This document shows positions 11,905-23,480 of a stretch of 64,000 nucleotides of DNA, piece after piece. Origin of the DNA: Angiostrongylus vasorum. Its lineage: Eukaryota; Nematoda; Chromadorea; Rhabditida; Metastrongylidae. Within the stretch, counting starts at the first letter, position 1, and each line of letters starts with the position of its first letter. The translations under genes were made by a program, and so were the position numbers. Under the pieces are notes generated by a model. It searched no databases. It saw only the letters and a program-made list of their open reading frames with translations, and was not told where the DNA came from. The stretch lies in the NCBI GenBank assembly GCA_018806985.1, contig JADANN010000302.1, positions 2,488,001 to 2,552,000 on the forward strand, given 5' to 3'.

Positions 11905-12182
11905 TGTAGCCTAGTAGTTGGGGTTCCCTGGAATACGCACTCGATTGCTCACGGATCCGATCTCACCTTTCGAGCTCACCCAGCCTTCTATCTCCCTGGA
12001 GTCAGAAAATTGGTGTGATACTTATATTCGAGAATAAAAACACTTAGTAGATTCATCGATAGCCACCACAGTTCCTTGTATAGCCCAAATATGCAATCAA
12101 CCTCTCAAAAGATGCTTAATAAAGTCGGGTCGGGTGAATGGCGCATTATGTATGGTCAGATCAACGCCAAAGGCTTTACCCT
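11905..12182 (+). mobile_element. SINE-A copy, degenerate
   Basis: The tail is clear: CAATCAACCTCTC, ATGCTTAATAAAGTCGGG, ATGGCGCAT, GATCAACGCCAAAGGCTTTA. Upstream, GGATCCGATCTCACC and CACCCAGCCTTC sit at the B-box and core positions. The head is poorly preserved. Confidence 0.6.
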
Positions 12183-13055
12183 TCATTCCTATGCGGAATT
12201 TGATTAGTGGTGATGTTGGTGGAGAATGTGGTGGCTGAAGGCAAGCAATTGTTCTGTGAATCAGCTCTCCTAATGGTTCCTCGGAAATAGCAGCAATAAT
12301 TTTTCGTATCCTTAATGAACTTTGCAAGTTCACAGGGCTGTTTACTTAACACGTTAGCAGGTTTTTTGGTTTTAGTTGAAAGTTTTACTATCTTCCTAAT
12401 TTTTGCTGCATTCTGCGTCTGTCTGCGAAACACATTGGACTGCAATAATTTCATAACACTGGGAAGGAGGAACTACTGCTAAACTAATTGTCACATGACG
12501 TGTGATAGAAAAGGACAACAACTACTGAGTGTTAAGAGAAAAAACGCGCTAGCATTTGCTGATTTGTGCAATTATTTTGTACATAGATGTTTTCGCAGCA
12601 TTCTTCAGCAATTACACTTATTGACGGGGTAACGAGTAGTGCACTGGAATTACTGGAATTCCTCGTTATCCAATCTGGTTATAAATTTTCATGTAGGTTA
12701 AAACGTGCATAGGAATTCGGCGTAGACCAGCCTGTGAGGGAAGGACCACAAATTCGACGTAATCAAGCATAGTTGTAGGTGATGAAATGGCTTGTACAAC
12801 AACTTGCGATGGCCCGGCAGTGTATTAAATTAGCGCTGTTACAGTCTCAGACAAACCAACTGAAGAAGCGAGATTTCGCCGAGCATTCGTTGAAAATTTT
12901 TAGAAGTTTGAATTCTGTTTTTAATTTTTGGGAATTTTTATTGATGTACATGTTTAGAAGTAGAATAACACCACAAAGAAAATATTTTTACTTTTGAGGC
13001 AATAGGGCGAAGCCCCTCCCGTAAATCTATCATATTCGCAACTTCGCAAACATTC
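12183..13055. other. No supported gene
   Basis: A minus-strand frame of about 92 codons (12176-12454) is lysine-rich but overlaps the SINE-A tail and has no recognisable domain; I do not call it a gene. Confidence 0.35.
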
Positions 13056-13059
13056 TAGT

Positions 13060-13185
13060 AATCGAGAAATTATTGTCACTTGTGGAAAACCACCATCTGG
13101 TGTAGTGAGTAAAGTACCAGAAGAAGTTGGAGTTGTAAAATCGACAGTTTTTCCATACCGAGAACTCTTCGGACCCAAAGATCTC
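13060..13185 (+). pseudogene. Tc1/mariner-like helix-turn-helix remnant
   Basis: The + strand frame starting NREIIVTCGKPPSGVVSKV and continuing EEVGVVKSTVF has the spacing of a transposase N-terminal helix-turn-helix (GxxxKxAEExGVxxSTVxR). Nothing downstream continues as transposase. Short and uncertain. Confidence 0.3.
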
Positions 13186-13254
13186 AATAGATTTATGGAT
13201 GAGACAGTGTTCTATAACCGTAAAGGTACCTGATTTCTACTTACAAGATATTTC

Positions 13255-13858
13255 AATCCGTACTTATTTGATTTGAAACAATTCTTTATATTCTTACTTA
13301 GCAAACTCGAGGTGTTATTTCATTTGTTTATTTACGCACAAGCTGTTTCGGCGGGTTTCGCCTTCCTCAGCACCTGGAAAGGTCAATTTAAGTGCAATCT
13401 ACCCACCGAAACTCCTCCATAACCAAAAAAGAAAATGCTAAACCAAGATTACAATCACAGTGAATACAGAATAGCTTATTTGCACATTCACCGCGTCCTA
13501 TGAGTTTTCCCCTAAATATGTCACGTGGAGACCAGCCGCACACATGGAAGCGTAATGTGCCCCTCCCATCAGAACAGGTTCAAATACTGCCCAATATCAC
13601 GAGTGATTACGAGGCATTCATCTCTGCGGTTCATTTCGGGATTCTTGCAGTTGATGCAGAATGCCTCGAGAGCTTTGCGCGCTCGTGTTTCCGATTCCTG
13701 TGCGAGAATACCCCTACTTCAAAATCCTCCCCGTTATGTCTCTGCGTACGATGCGTTCTTAGTGAAGTATTTGGTCGTAGTTTACCGACTACATGCCGTT
13801 TCGCCAATGTATTCGCCCTGCACGTTTTACAAGAGATATTACTACTATTCAATTTGAA
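13255..13858 (-). mobile_element. Penelope-like element, 3' end (type 1)
   Basis: Minus-strand copy closely related to the one at 36160-36990. It shares AGCAAACTCGAGGTG near the terminus, a decayed ribozyme-like block at about 13350-13377 (GTTTCGGCGGGTTTCGCCTTCCTCAG with the ACG lost) and the GIY-YIG C-terminal segment (HRTQRHNGEDFEVGV). Only the last third of the element is left, and frames are broken. Confidence 0.75.
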
Positions 13859-13859
13859 A

Positions 13860-14420
13860 CAAGTTTAGGATTAAAAATCTCAAAAAAGGCGGAGTTCAAT
13901 TTTAGAGTTTGGAAAACTTCCAATGACGCATTGAACATAGTCATCACATCCTGTTGAATACAGTCCACCTTATTCAATTGCTTTCCCTGTAAGAAATGCG
14001 AGCTTTGATACAAGAAAAGTGAAAAAGGGAATTGAAACACATTTAGTGGGAGGGCACGGCTGGTAGTTATTTCCATTGTAACTGGCAAAATTAGACATAA
14101 GATATAATAAGATAGATGGATACCTTAGAGTATTCTGTTTAGAATTGAAGGCGATTATTATTTTCATACCAAAGCGCATTGTAATCAATACGCGTCTCGT
14201 AAATGTGTTAAAGAGGCTAGAATCAAAACTATTTTTGCTGTTGTTCAATGGATATGTTTGTTTAGTTTGATTCAATGCTTTTTTCCCTTATAAGAGTCAT
14301 GTGTTGAGAGTATCGGGCATCACGCACGTTAAAGAGCGAATCCGAACTTCCGACCTTCATAGAATAGAGATTCTTGGAAATTCGTTCGCCGCAAAACTGC
14401 AAAACGTTACTTTCACGGAT
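13860..14420. other. No supported gene
   Basis: A+T-rich. Overlapping short frames on the minus strand have no recognisable content. Confidence 0.3.
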
Positions 14421-14424
14421 ACTT

Positions 14425-14700
14425 GGATATTCTGTCTTCACGAGTTGTGCGGACCGCGGCACATTTGCCATTTGTTTCTTTCCTCGCAATCGTCATCCAT
14501 GGTGGTGGTTTTAGTCGAGCATGACTGCGTGTACGAGTCTCATATCGTGATCTGTAGAATAACTACAGCTGCGGGTACAGCTGATTAACTTTGTTTACGA
14601 ACACGTCCTCCCAACGTGTAGGTGGCCGTCCTAGGAGACGTTTGCATTCTCGTGGAGTCCACTCTACAGTTCTTTTCGTCAATCTGTCGTCTGTTCTTCT
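14425..14700 (-). mobile_element. RTE-type LINE 3' terminus
   Basis: The minus strand reads EWTPRECKRLLGRPPTRWED and then VFVNKVNQLYPQL, the typical last segment of RTE-type LINE proteins, followed in decayed frames by HARLKPPPWMT and NKWQMCRGPHNS. After that comes a tail whose CCGCACAACTCGTGAAGAC resembles the tail of the SINE-D family. It is a useful link between this LINE and SINE-D. Confidence 0.6.
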
Positions 14701-16547
14701 GTTTTAAAACGTTATCTGTTACAATTGAAAAACGGAAGAATTACGAACAAATCGGTTATGCAATTGTTCTGCCGCAAAGGTCAGTGGGACTGTAATAATC
14801 GCTTTGCTTGTTGAACACATTCTAGCAGTTGTTGAAAATCAATTTTTCTTAGATCATTAGAATGCGCTGAAAGCACCATGTATACTTCAATTATGGTTAT
14901 TTTCATCAAAACGGATGTTATCATTTCAACAACGAGCATGGACAATGAAGCACCTATTTTGCGTGGAAACTCCAAACGAATTTGCTAGATACTGATTCAA
15001 TAGATGTATAGGGAAGCGCGATTAATTGTTTAGACCGGATACGTATTCAACCACCTTTATGGTGTTACGAGTGGAGTTGAATGCGCGGATACTGCCTAGA
15101 GAGTTAGTTAACGTCTGACGTGTTGTCTTTCGCTCTTTATCGTGCAGTACTTAATGAAGGTCAGCCAAAGTGACATCACCGTCTCGCAGAGGTCGTTCAA
15201 AACGAGGAGATCTCTCGATTGGAATAAAAGTGATGTATGAGCTGATCGAAAACTTCTATCAGATTCTGCTGAGATTACAATCTTCTTAACCGAATGATAC
15301 CAGTGAATCGGGAACGATTCTTAGGAAAGCCGATGTAGAATTGATTTATATAGAAAGGGCGACTAAATTGGAGTACTAAATGTTACAGTATGTAACTAAA
15401 TGGTAAAAATAACTTCTCACTAACGAAGACAACATCTCAAATGGGTGGACGATGTTCGGCGAATACGATGAGCGACTAGTAGCTTAGAATGCGAAACCTT
15501 GCAAAATAAGGAGTTGAAAGAAGTTGTGGAGGAAAAAAATGGATCATTTGCATATTTCCACATCTCCTTCACAAAATTCGTTAAAGAGAAACATAAATAG
15601 AGTTATGTGACGGGGTTTCACTGAACTCCTACCATTTCCAACCTTAAATATGTCATCGGCCTGTCTACTGATTGTGAAAACGGAGAGTGTAATGAATAAA
15701 GAGAAACCTTTGTCACGGTTTTATTCTACAACATTTACCTTGTCTTTCTTTACTGTGCGTGCCATTTTCCATCTTTTTATTAGAGATAATGGGCAGTTTC
15801 TCTTGTCTTGACATTAATGGAAAGAGCAAAGACTGCGTGCCAGTGAATTTAATCATACAATCATTCCAGATACTTCCGTATCGCAAACTTCTATTTTGTA
15901 TCACACTATTTTTTAGCATTGGAACAGGTTAGGTACATTGATCTTCTAAAGGACAGATTTCTTCGCCCTTAAGATGCTTTTTTAACTGCTTCTATCAATT
16001 TCTCTAAACAAAAGAAATCAGTTACGTGTTCTGTTTTCACTGTGTTTGACGAACTTCTTACACGCAGTCGAATGGTTTCGAACTCCGGAATGTCGTTTAT
16101 GATCAAATTCAAAAAAAAATCATTGGCAACCGTGTCCATAGATAGAGTGTTGGAGACATTTTTTTCAAACGTCGATTTTTCTCGAAACGTTTACAGTATA
16201 CCGCGTCCGCCGGCTGGATGAAGTCGTCCTTTCTTGCCGTCCAGTACGAAAGAAAAAAGAACCCCTGTTGTTGCAACGTGACCGTCATCGAGCAATTCAT
16301 CAAAGAGAATAGCGAATTCAATGCGAGCCGAAATCATTCCTAATGATAAAACATTCCTTGTGCCAAAATTCTTGAAAATTCTTTTAAAAAATTTCTCTCA
16401 CATTGTCACGTATTTATCGTTAATACTTTATACACTTGAATAACGCTCAAATGACAATTTTTGAACAAAATAGACATACTGCAGACTATTACTGGTAGTG
16501 GTAACAGTAACAGTAAATGTATTAGTAGTAAAAGCATTGATTGTTGC
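14701..16547. other. No supported gene
   Basis: About 1.8 kb without recognisable exons or repeats. Frames at 15713-15919 and 16109-16321 (minus) are short and unassigned. Confidence 0.35.
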
Positions 16548-16561
16548 TATTACGAAAGTCT

Positions 16562-16943
16562 TACTTACTCGATACTTGAACGGTCCGTCCTCACTAGTTG
16601 TGCGGGCACTAGCATAATCACCATTTTTCGAAGATTTGCTGGTTAAGCCATTGTGGTTCCCTGCAATCCCGAGAACAGGCTGGCCAAAGTCAGCCCCAGT
16701 TCGTCACCACGACAGGCAGCCACGGCCCTTGTAGATCAGAGGGAGATTTGCCACCATGCGACTTTGATATTAGGACGGTGTTGGATCCTGGTACTGGTTT
16801 ACTCTTAGCTAGGCTTCCTGATGGAAACGCCGGACTACTTCTCAGCTTGGGAGGCCCTGCCAAAGGGACGAATCTCCCCGCTGTATATCGCAATCCGACA
16901 CCCAGGAACACGTCCCAGCCACGATGAGGCAGTAAACCGTTGG
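16562..16943 (-). mobile_element. SINE-D copy with perfect duplication
   Basis: A 382 bp element. On the minus strand it starts AACGGTTTACTGCCTCATCG and ends with the LINE-like tail and the short repeat CAAGTATCGAGTAAG. A perfect 14 bp target-site duplication TATTACGAAAGTCT lies at 16548-16561 and 16944-16957. The perfect duplication indicates a fairly recent insertion. Confidence 0.85.
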
Positions 16944-17177
16944 TATTACGAAAGTCTACGGTGGAAAATGTGGCGCAGTGTGTGGGAGCGCCACCGTTGC
17001 ACAGACAGTTATAGTTCGAGTATTGTCTTCCTCTAGGCCGTCTTCACTTACTAGCTCCTTCACGGTGTTAGTAAATTTAAAGCAAGCGTCCTCTATAATT
17101 TATTCTACATGACAGGTATACATCAACAATATCAGTGAATACCCTTTGAATTCACAACATTCTAATGAATTGAATAT

Positions 17178-17560
17178 GACTTAGCTACTTGGATGACCCG
17201 CCTCCACTTTGTATTCCGGCCACAGCATAATTTTAATATTTTCGGAGTTTTTCTGGTCTAGTCACTGCGATTCCATGGAGTCCCGAGGTCAGCTTTGACA
17301 AGGTCTGTTCCAAGTCTTCACCACCACAGGCAGTCGCCGCCCTTGTGGATCAGATGGAGATTTGCCACCATGAGACTATTTAATACCAGCACGGTGGTGG
17401 ATCCTGGTACTGGTTTACTCTTGGCTGGGTTTCTTGATGGAGAATCCGGACTCCATATCAGCTTGGGAGCGCCGGCTAGGAGATGGGCACTCCCGCTGTA
17501 GGTCGCCGCTCAATACCCAGGAACACCACCCAGCCACGATGAGGGGTAAACCTTTGGAAG
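17178..17560 (-). mobile_element. SINE-D copy
   Basis: A 383 bp second D element only about 220 bp away in the same orientation. It has its own perfect 11 bp duplication GAATTGAATAT at 17167-17177 and 17561-17571, so it is an independent insertion and not a local duplication. The internal block with CCACAAGGGCGGCGACTGCC and GGTTTACCCCTCATCGTGG is conserved. Confidence 0.85.
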
Positions 17561-17721
17561 GAATTGAATATCGCCATATTCAAATGCAATGCGAACATAG
17601 AAAAACCTTCAAGTATTACTGTATTTTTTATGCATACTTTGATTGTGTTCACATTTCTCGACGTAAGGCAATGAGCGTTCGGTGTTGACGAATCGGAACG
17701 AAACTGAAAACCAACCTCCAT

Positions 17722-18121
17722 ATTTACTTCAAGCCTAGTTTCTTGCTATTTTAATCAATTCTAGTTAAGAATTTGTTGCAAACTGTCATGAGGAACTACG
17801 AACAACTTCTTAATCTATATCCTTTTAACGATGACGTGTTTCTCGAGAGCAGCATTCTTTAAGACAAATACAACTGAAGATTGCAAACAGTGTAAAATCA
17901 ACGGACTGTTGGCATTGAAATTCGATAGTTTTTGCCTATAGAACTCACAAAACTGGTTCAAAATTCTGGTACATTAGAAAGCATCGTTGTCAGCGATGAC
18001 GGAGCTGTTGGGGCTTGTCGTACTGTAAAGTTATCGGATATTTGGAGTTTTTGTGGTGATGCAACAACTGTCGTGTCAGTTACGAACATTTATGAAATCT
18101 ATCACTGTACTGCCTCCTGTC
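17722..18121. other. No supported feature
   Basis: Spacer between SINE-D copies and the ATTC microsatellite. Confidence 0.3.
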
Positions 18122-18222
18122 TATCATTCATCCATTCATTCATTCATCCATTCATTCATTCATTCATTCATTCACTCATTCATTCATTCACTCATTCACT
18201 CATTCATCTATTCATTCCTTAA
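18122..18222. repeat. (ATTC)n microsatellite
   Basis: About 24 imperfect ATTC units with occasional CTCATTC and ATCC variants. All three forward frames stay open through it, giving artefactual peptides of the IHSFIHSF kind. Confidence 0.95.
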
Positions 18223-18229
18223 TGGATTT

Positions 18230-21200
18230 ATCTATTCAGTTCTTCTAATCACTTAAATGCATTCATTTGTTCATTATTTCATTCCTTGCCATCATTTGTG
18301 CCTTCTTTTCCACCCTATGTACATAATTGGTGCTATTTCTTTATTCTCCCTCCATTCTTTCGTTCCTTCCTTGATTTTGAAAGTTTTTTTTTCGCAAAAC
18401 TCTCCTTTACTTTTCTCTTAAGCGTTTCAAGTCTGTAGTATATTTATTCTCCAGTTACCAGCCTTATAATGTTCATTTATCATAAAACCTTGACAAATCC
18501 AGTTCAATGGCTACGAATTAATTTTGATCAACGAATGCCAGTTTGTCGTAGAAATCCTTCACAATTGAGATATAGTACCTGTCAGTAAGTGAAACTAGTT
18601 GTGTATCCGCAAGACATTTTTTCTGGTCTGAATCCAATTTTTTTCGTCAAATGTGACCTATTGGTAAGGTCGGACGTGAAATGGTGATTTTTTGGACGAC
18701 CTTCTCGTGAAACGTGGGCTTAATGGTACAAAAAGGAAGAATGTAGGAAGCAAAACGACTTCCTGAACGATTTCGTGAAATGATTTGTATTCTTTCCGTT
18801 CATAATCGTGGCCATCAAAACCATCCATTAGTGAATTACTAGCTAAAAATAAGCCATCTTTCAAGTATTTCTTCTCCTTTTCCCTTCTTATTCTAACGAA
18901 AACCATTTGATAGGGATTTTTTCAGCAAAAATATATGTCTTTTCCAAATAATTGTTAGGAGAGCTAGTGGATCGTAGCCAAGAATGGGACAACTTGGTTA
19001 CAAAAACCTTCTCTTACCTTCTCTCTCTACCTATGTTTTCAGTTCCTTGATTGATCCTAAGACCATTGTTCCCTTGGACGAGCAAGCATATACATACGGT
19101 AAAATAGGATTATACAACCATGGTTTATAATGTTTTTGTTAGGGGCGGTCACTTTCGTTTAATCCTTTTTTGTTTACCTACCTAAAGAGTAAATTGTAGA
19201 TATTTCCATTTAGAACTGGAAGGTTTCTTTCTTCAGGATAATACTGTGAAGTAAAGCGCGATGGCGAAAACCACATCTTATGGTCTTCTGAGTCCATCTG
19301 TGTTTTGTATAGTTAAATTATAGCAGCTTAACATACCACAGGGAAAACACTGCAAAACCGCGAAACGCTGCTATTTTCTGCTCCGCTGTACACAGAATAT
19401 TGATTTTTTGTGATCTGCAGTTGCTATTGATTAGATTACGTTGTCGAGATGACCTCCAGTGAATGGAGGATTTTCGAGTGATGGGTGTCTTCGAGGTGAA
19501 AATAGCCGATTTAGTTGATTTCCACATTTTTCGAATATTATTTTGTTTTTATGGAAGTTGCTGGAAGAATGCTTATCTTACTGAAAGTGGGAAGCAACAT
19601 TTTCCATTCTGTTCGAGACAGTTCAAGACGTCGTACGTGTGACCTTCCACAGTTTTCAAACCGTTATCAGATATGAGAGTGTAACCTAACGAGTTCAATC
19701 CGTTCACGAACTCTTATAAAAGTGAATCATAGTTGGTCCATTCGTAAAGTTTCAATGACAAATTAAACCTTAAGATCGAATCAAGCAGAAGATCGGTCCA
19801 TCGCAGCACCTTTTTCCTCATTCTTTCAACGCGTTTGATTTTCATTCTATTGTATTTGTCTTTTCATGATGTTTTTTTCTTGAGTTACTCGGTAAAGAAG
19901 AAGAAGTTTCAGGAAATACTTGTTGTGGGTTTGGAAGAAAGTCTTTCATTCAAAACCGCTGTTTTTTCCTTGAACATCTAAGGTTCTGTAATTGTTACGG
20001 AATCGACACTACTGTAACCGGTACTTTTTTTCTGTCATTCCAACCAAACAGTAACACCCTGTACTTATTCACTTTATCATCTATGTGTGATATGATTCTA
20101 AATGAAGAACTCCAGTAATGCGTGCATTCCTTTAGAAAACAACAGTTTACCGTAGTCCATTTTCGTTTCAGTAACTTGTTTTCACCCTAGTCTTCGGTCG
20201 TTCAATGATTCTGAGGGCGATTTTACTATTGTAACACCTTCAGAACAGTTCGAGTAAGCAGCATCGTGTGAAATGTGGAAAATCGATGGGAAAACAATGT
20301 TGTTATCACGAAGTGGATTGTTTGTAGACATATGACGAAATGTAAAACAATCTCCTATCATAAGAATCTCGTCCTATGTTGGTATAAAAAATTATTTTAT
20401 CACAGAGTTGAAAAAATAACAAACATAGTTCAAACACCATCTGGTGAGGAAATATGACTCTACAGTAATTGACCGAAGTGTTTTCTTTCTATCATGTGTT
20501 AGATCGGCTACTCATGGGGGTTATGGGGTCAAGCACAGAACGTTATCATTTGATTTCTTAGTATAATATTACAGTATTATAGCTCAGTTCAACGAACTGC
20601 TCTTGCCAAGTACATACTCACTGAAGCCGTTCACCACTTAGTTATTATATCTATCCATCCTTCAATGTCAATTAGTGATTAAAAGAAATTCGTTTGGAAG
20701 TAAAGAGAAATTTACCAATGACTCAACGGCTTAGTACTGTCGGTGGAAATAGACATTTTTTGCCGCTTCACTTCATCTTCATTTTATAAGACTAATGCCG
20801 AGAATTTCATTCCGTTATCGTTTCTCTCAAAAAACCCGTATGCTGAGGTCATCAGTTTTCCGACCAAGTATTTCCACCTGCGCTTGTTGAACTCAGAGAG
20901 AACCCCTTTATCAGTTAGGTTTAATCGGTCGCATAACGCTACTCTCACGTAAAAGAGCGGTGTTTGCACAGATGCAGATAGCGACGACATTTTAGTGATT
21001 GAGTGGGTTATCGGGTCGGGTGGAGCGTGAACTCTGGGAATTCGTCCCTGAACTTCCTGGTTCGACCAACACCGTGAGGTAAACTATGTGTAGGACGAAG
21101 GCGGACGTAACTTCTTCTCACAAAGCGGATTGCGACAACTCAAACCATGCGGTGCAATCGTATCCGACTTTTCGAAGTGAAAGTAGTCAGTTATGCTGTT

Positions 21201-21775
21201 TGCACAACTTTACGATAACATGTTTTGCTACTTATGATTGTTTTAGCTCGAAAGTATGTGTTTTACCTCGAAAGTATGATTACTGGAATTGATGAGTCAT
21301 CTAGATGTTTGTTTTCCTCACGTCTCCAGTTACTAACCTGTTCATACCAAATATTGTTGTGTAACTCTTCCTTTATAGATAGCCTATATCACCAGTAATC
21401 AGTTTTCTGATTGAACCAGTCAAACGTGTACCGATAAAGTTTCTGCTACTACATGAATATTGAGATAAGAGGAAAACTCGGGACCTCAGCTGCGCTTCGA
21501 ACCCATAACTATCTATCCCTGGGGGAAGTTGACGGGTCCACAGCTTATAGCACAGTTATAGTAATAAACCGCTTAGGAGATAGGCAAAACGAGGTTTTCG
21601 GTTTCTACAGTGGATCACAGTTGATTTCCCGGAAAGGATAGTCCATTCTTTCGAAAACTATCAGAGGTTCCAAGTTTTATTCATATCTGAGCACTCTTCT
21701 GGTTCTATTTCACACAAAACCTTTTCATAAAAGAGGAATAGGCAGTAAATAAAAGTTAAAACGAATTCTTTACTT
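18230..21775. other. Long gene-poor stretch
   Basis: About 3.5 kb with no exon or repeat that I can support. At 20743-20990 both strands are open for about 200 bp; the minus-strand reading (MSSLSASVQTPLFYVRVALC...) has no recognisable domain. Short frames elsewhere look random. Confidence 0.4.
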
Positions 21776-21975
21776 GAAATACCGACTTTCTATAGACCTC
21801 AGCATAAATAATCGGTGTATTTATTTATATGATCGCAAAAACTGATCTCGTTGAGCTATGCGAAGTAGGTATAAGCTGTCGTTATCGTCATCGACGTCGT
21901 CGACGTTGTTGTTGTTGTTGTTGCTGTTGTTGTTGTTGGTGTTGGTGCTGTTGGCTTCAGAGCCGTGGTGCTGCG
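21776..21975 (-). mobile_element. Type-2 PLE terminal fragment with (GTT)n
   Basis: Starts with GACTTTCTATAGACCTCAGC, the terminal hook of the PLEs, then TATTTATTTATATGATCGC. Next comes a (GTT)n tract at about 21905-21955, which is the (CAA)n run found after the ribozyme-like motif in the type-2 copies at 46045 and 50050. The PLE coding part is absent. Confidence 0.65.
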
Positions 21976-22254
21976 AGTGGGAAGTCTTTAATGCTTCCTA
22001 TCGCATGTTTCAGTTTCTCCAATTGTGTTGACCCTACTTATTCGTGGTACTCGAAAAGCATTAGATTTTGTACTCTATTTTGGTCCTTCGTTTTGAGTAT
22101 CCTTGACGAAGAGATGACTATAGATAGCTCATTAATTTCAAAACTGAGTAAGTTTTCGCCTTTTTCGTCAATGACTACTTTGAACTACATCTCATAGGTC
22201 ACACACCACCAATGGTGCCACCACGTAGACTAATCTATTTAAGACACATCGAAA

Positions 22255-22545
22255 TAAGGATATAAGGGTCGCTATCCTCGCAAGGTTCTCAAAACACGAA
22301 CACGCAAACTTCTCGAGGCTTTTTGGATAAATGCCAAGAATCCAAAAAAAGAATAGTAGGAAAAATGCCCAGAGATAACATACGATTTAGCCCCATGTCT
22401 CAGAATTTATTCTTGATGTACGGTGGTGCAGTCATCAACCATATGCGACTCTGAACGGCTGTTCTTCCTCGATGGAAGGCAGGTAAAAAACGTTGGGTTT
22501 CTCGAGAAGCCGGTGATCGTGTGATTATCGCATCCCTATAGCAGT
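22255..22545 (+). mobile_element. Type-1 PLE GIY-YIG tail fragment
   Basis: The + strand matches the last part of the type-1 PLE: CGCAAACTTCTCGAGGCTTT, TTTGGATAAATGCCAAGAAT, the stop region, then GGTGCAGTCATCAACC and ATGCGACTCTGAACGGCTGT. It stops before the ribozyme-like motif. Truncated on both sides. Confidence 0.75.
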
Positions 22546-22839
22546 CAGTATTTCACTAGATGGCACATAGAGCAACAATATTCCTAAAAGCCGCTTTTCG
22601 TTGAAATTCGTCATAAATATTTCCCTGGATTGTGCGCCAACTAGTGAAGCACGGACTGTTATAGGATGCATGGCCTACCGAAAAAAAGAGGACCATATTA
22701 GACGATGCCAATAGATCAGCGCCTGTCTTTCTACAACAGGGCACTGCCGAGTGAAATTTTTTCATGGCAGCGGCACCAGTTCCAGTGGATTCGACTCGGT
22801 GCGAGAAAGAACCTCCCACCCCTCCACATGGTGAGCACG

Positions 22840-22935
22840 ACCATCTGTGGACCATCGACTCATGTCAAGCTGGCTCTGAGGAAGACGGAAGCATCGGAGC
22901 GTTAGACCAATAAAACTGTTTTACCAATCTTGTGT
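22840..22935 (+). mobile_element. Type-3 PLE-like end
   Basis: GGCTCTGAGGAAGACGG..CGGAGCGTTAGACC, then AATAAAACTG and GTGTTAGCTTATTAG. This parallels the right ends of the inverted-repeat elements at 35195-35437 and 48095-48300 and contains a decayed ribozyme-like order (CTGAGGA ... GGAGCGTT). Confidence 0.4.
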
Positions 22936-23214
22936 TAGCTTATTAGTCCAAAGAGTCAAAATAGCTGTTTCCTCGGCAACAGACAGATGTTTTATCCAAT
23001 GATGCTGAAAGCTCTGAGTTCCGCAAACCACAAAAGTTCCAAGGTTTTTTTACAGCTCTTCATAAAAAACTCTCGTTTCAGTGCGATCATATAAATTATG
23101 ACTACTCAAATTATGCGATATGATGTCCTTCAAACTGATATGAATTTATCATATTTCACATAATACCCCGCTATTAAAAAGTAGGCGAAAAATAAAAAAG
23201 TGACGGCATTGTTA

Positions 23215-23480
23215 TATATGACATAAATTCGCCTTAACTGGGTTCAACGCCGATTTGTGCTCTCCAGGTCAATCCTGTTGACGGGTGAGTGCTGTAGTGC
23301 CTATAGGTCAATAACACGGCTGAGGGACACCCTAAGCGAAGGACTCGCATGGTGTGGTGGTGAACGCGTTAGTCCCCGGAGAGAGTGGTAGTGTGTTCGG
23401 TCCCCAACGGTCTGAGGTTTTGCAAATATCTCACAACATCGTGGTTGTATTTTAAGGCTTTATTTATCAAAGACTTATTT
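23215..23480 (+). repeat. Family C element, one arm
   Basis: The order TGGGTTCAACGCCGATTTGT, CAATCCTGTTGACGGGTGAG, GTGGTGGTGAACGCGTTAGT, GTGTTCGGTCCCC and TTTTGCAAATATCTCACAAC equals one arm of the palindromic C elements at 38165 and 55064. The GTGGTGGTGAACGCG and GTTCGGTCC pair looks like tRNA A and B boxes. Confidence 0.65.

Noticed and set aside
12097..12454. Two overlapping minus-strand frames of 78 and 92 codons
   Set aside because: Partly antisense of a degenerate SINE-A tail, with no domain and no splice support.
18053..18256. Open frames rich in IHSF repeats
   Set aside because: They are translations of the (ATTC)n microsatellite.
20743..20990. Region open on both strands, possible small gene
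   Set aside because: No recognisable motif, splice site or neighbour supports either strand; left unannotated.
21829..22197. Cysteine-rich CCCCCWCWCC peptide
   Set aside because: Comes from the (GTT)n repeat at a PLE end, not a cysteine-rich protein.
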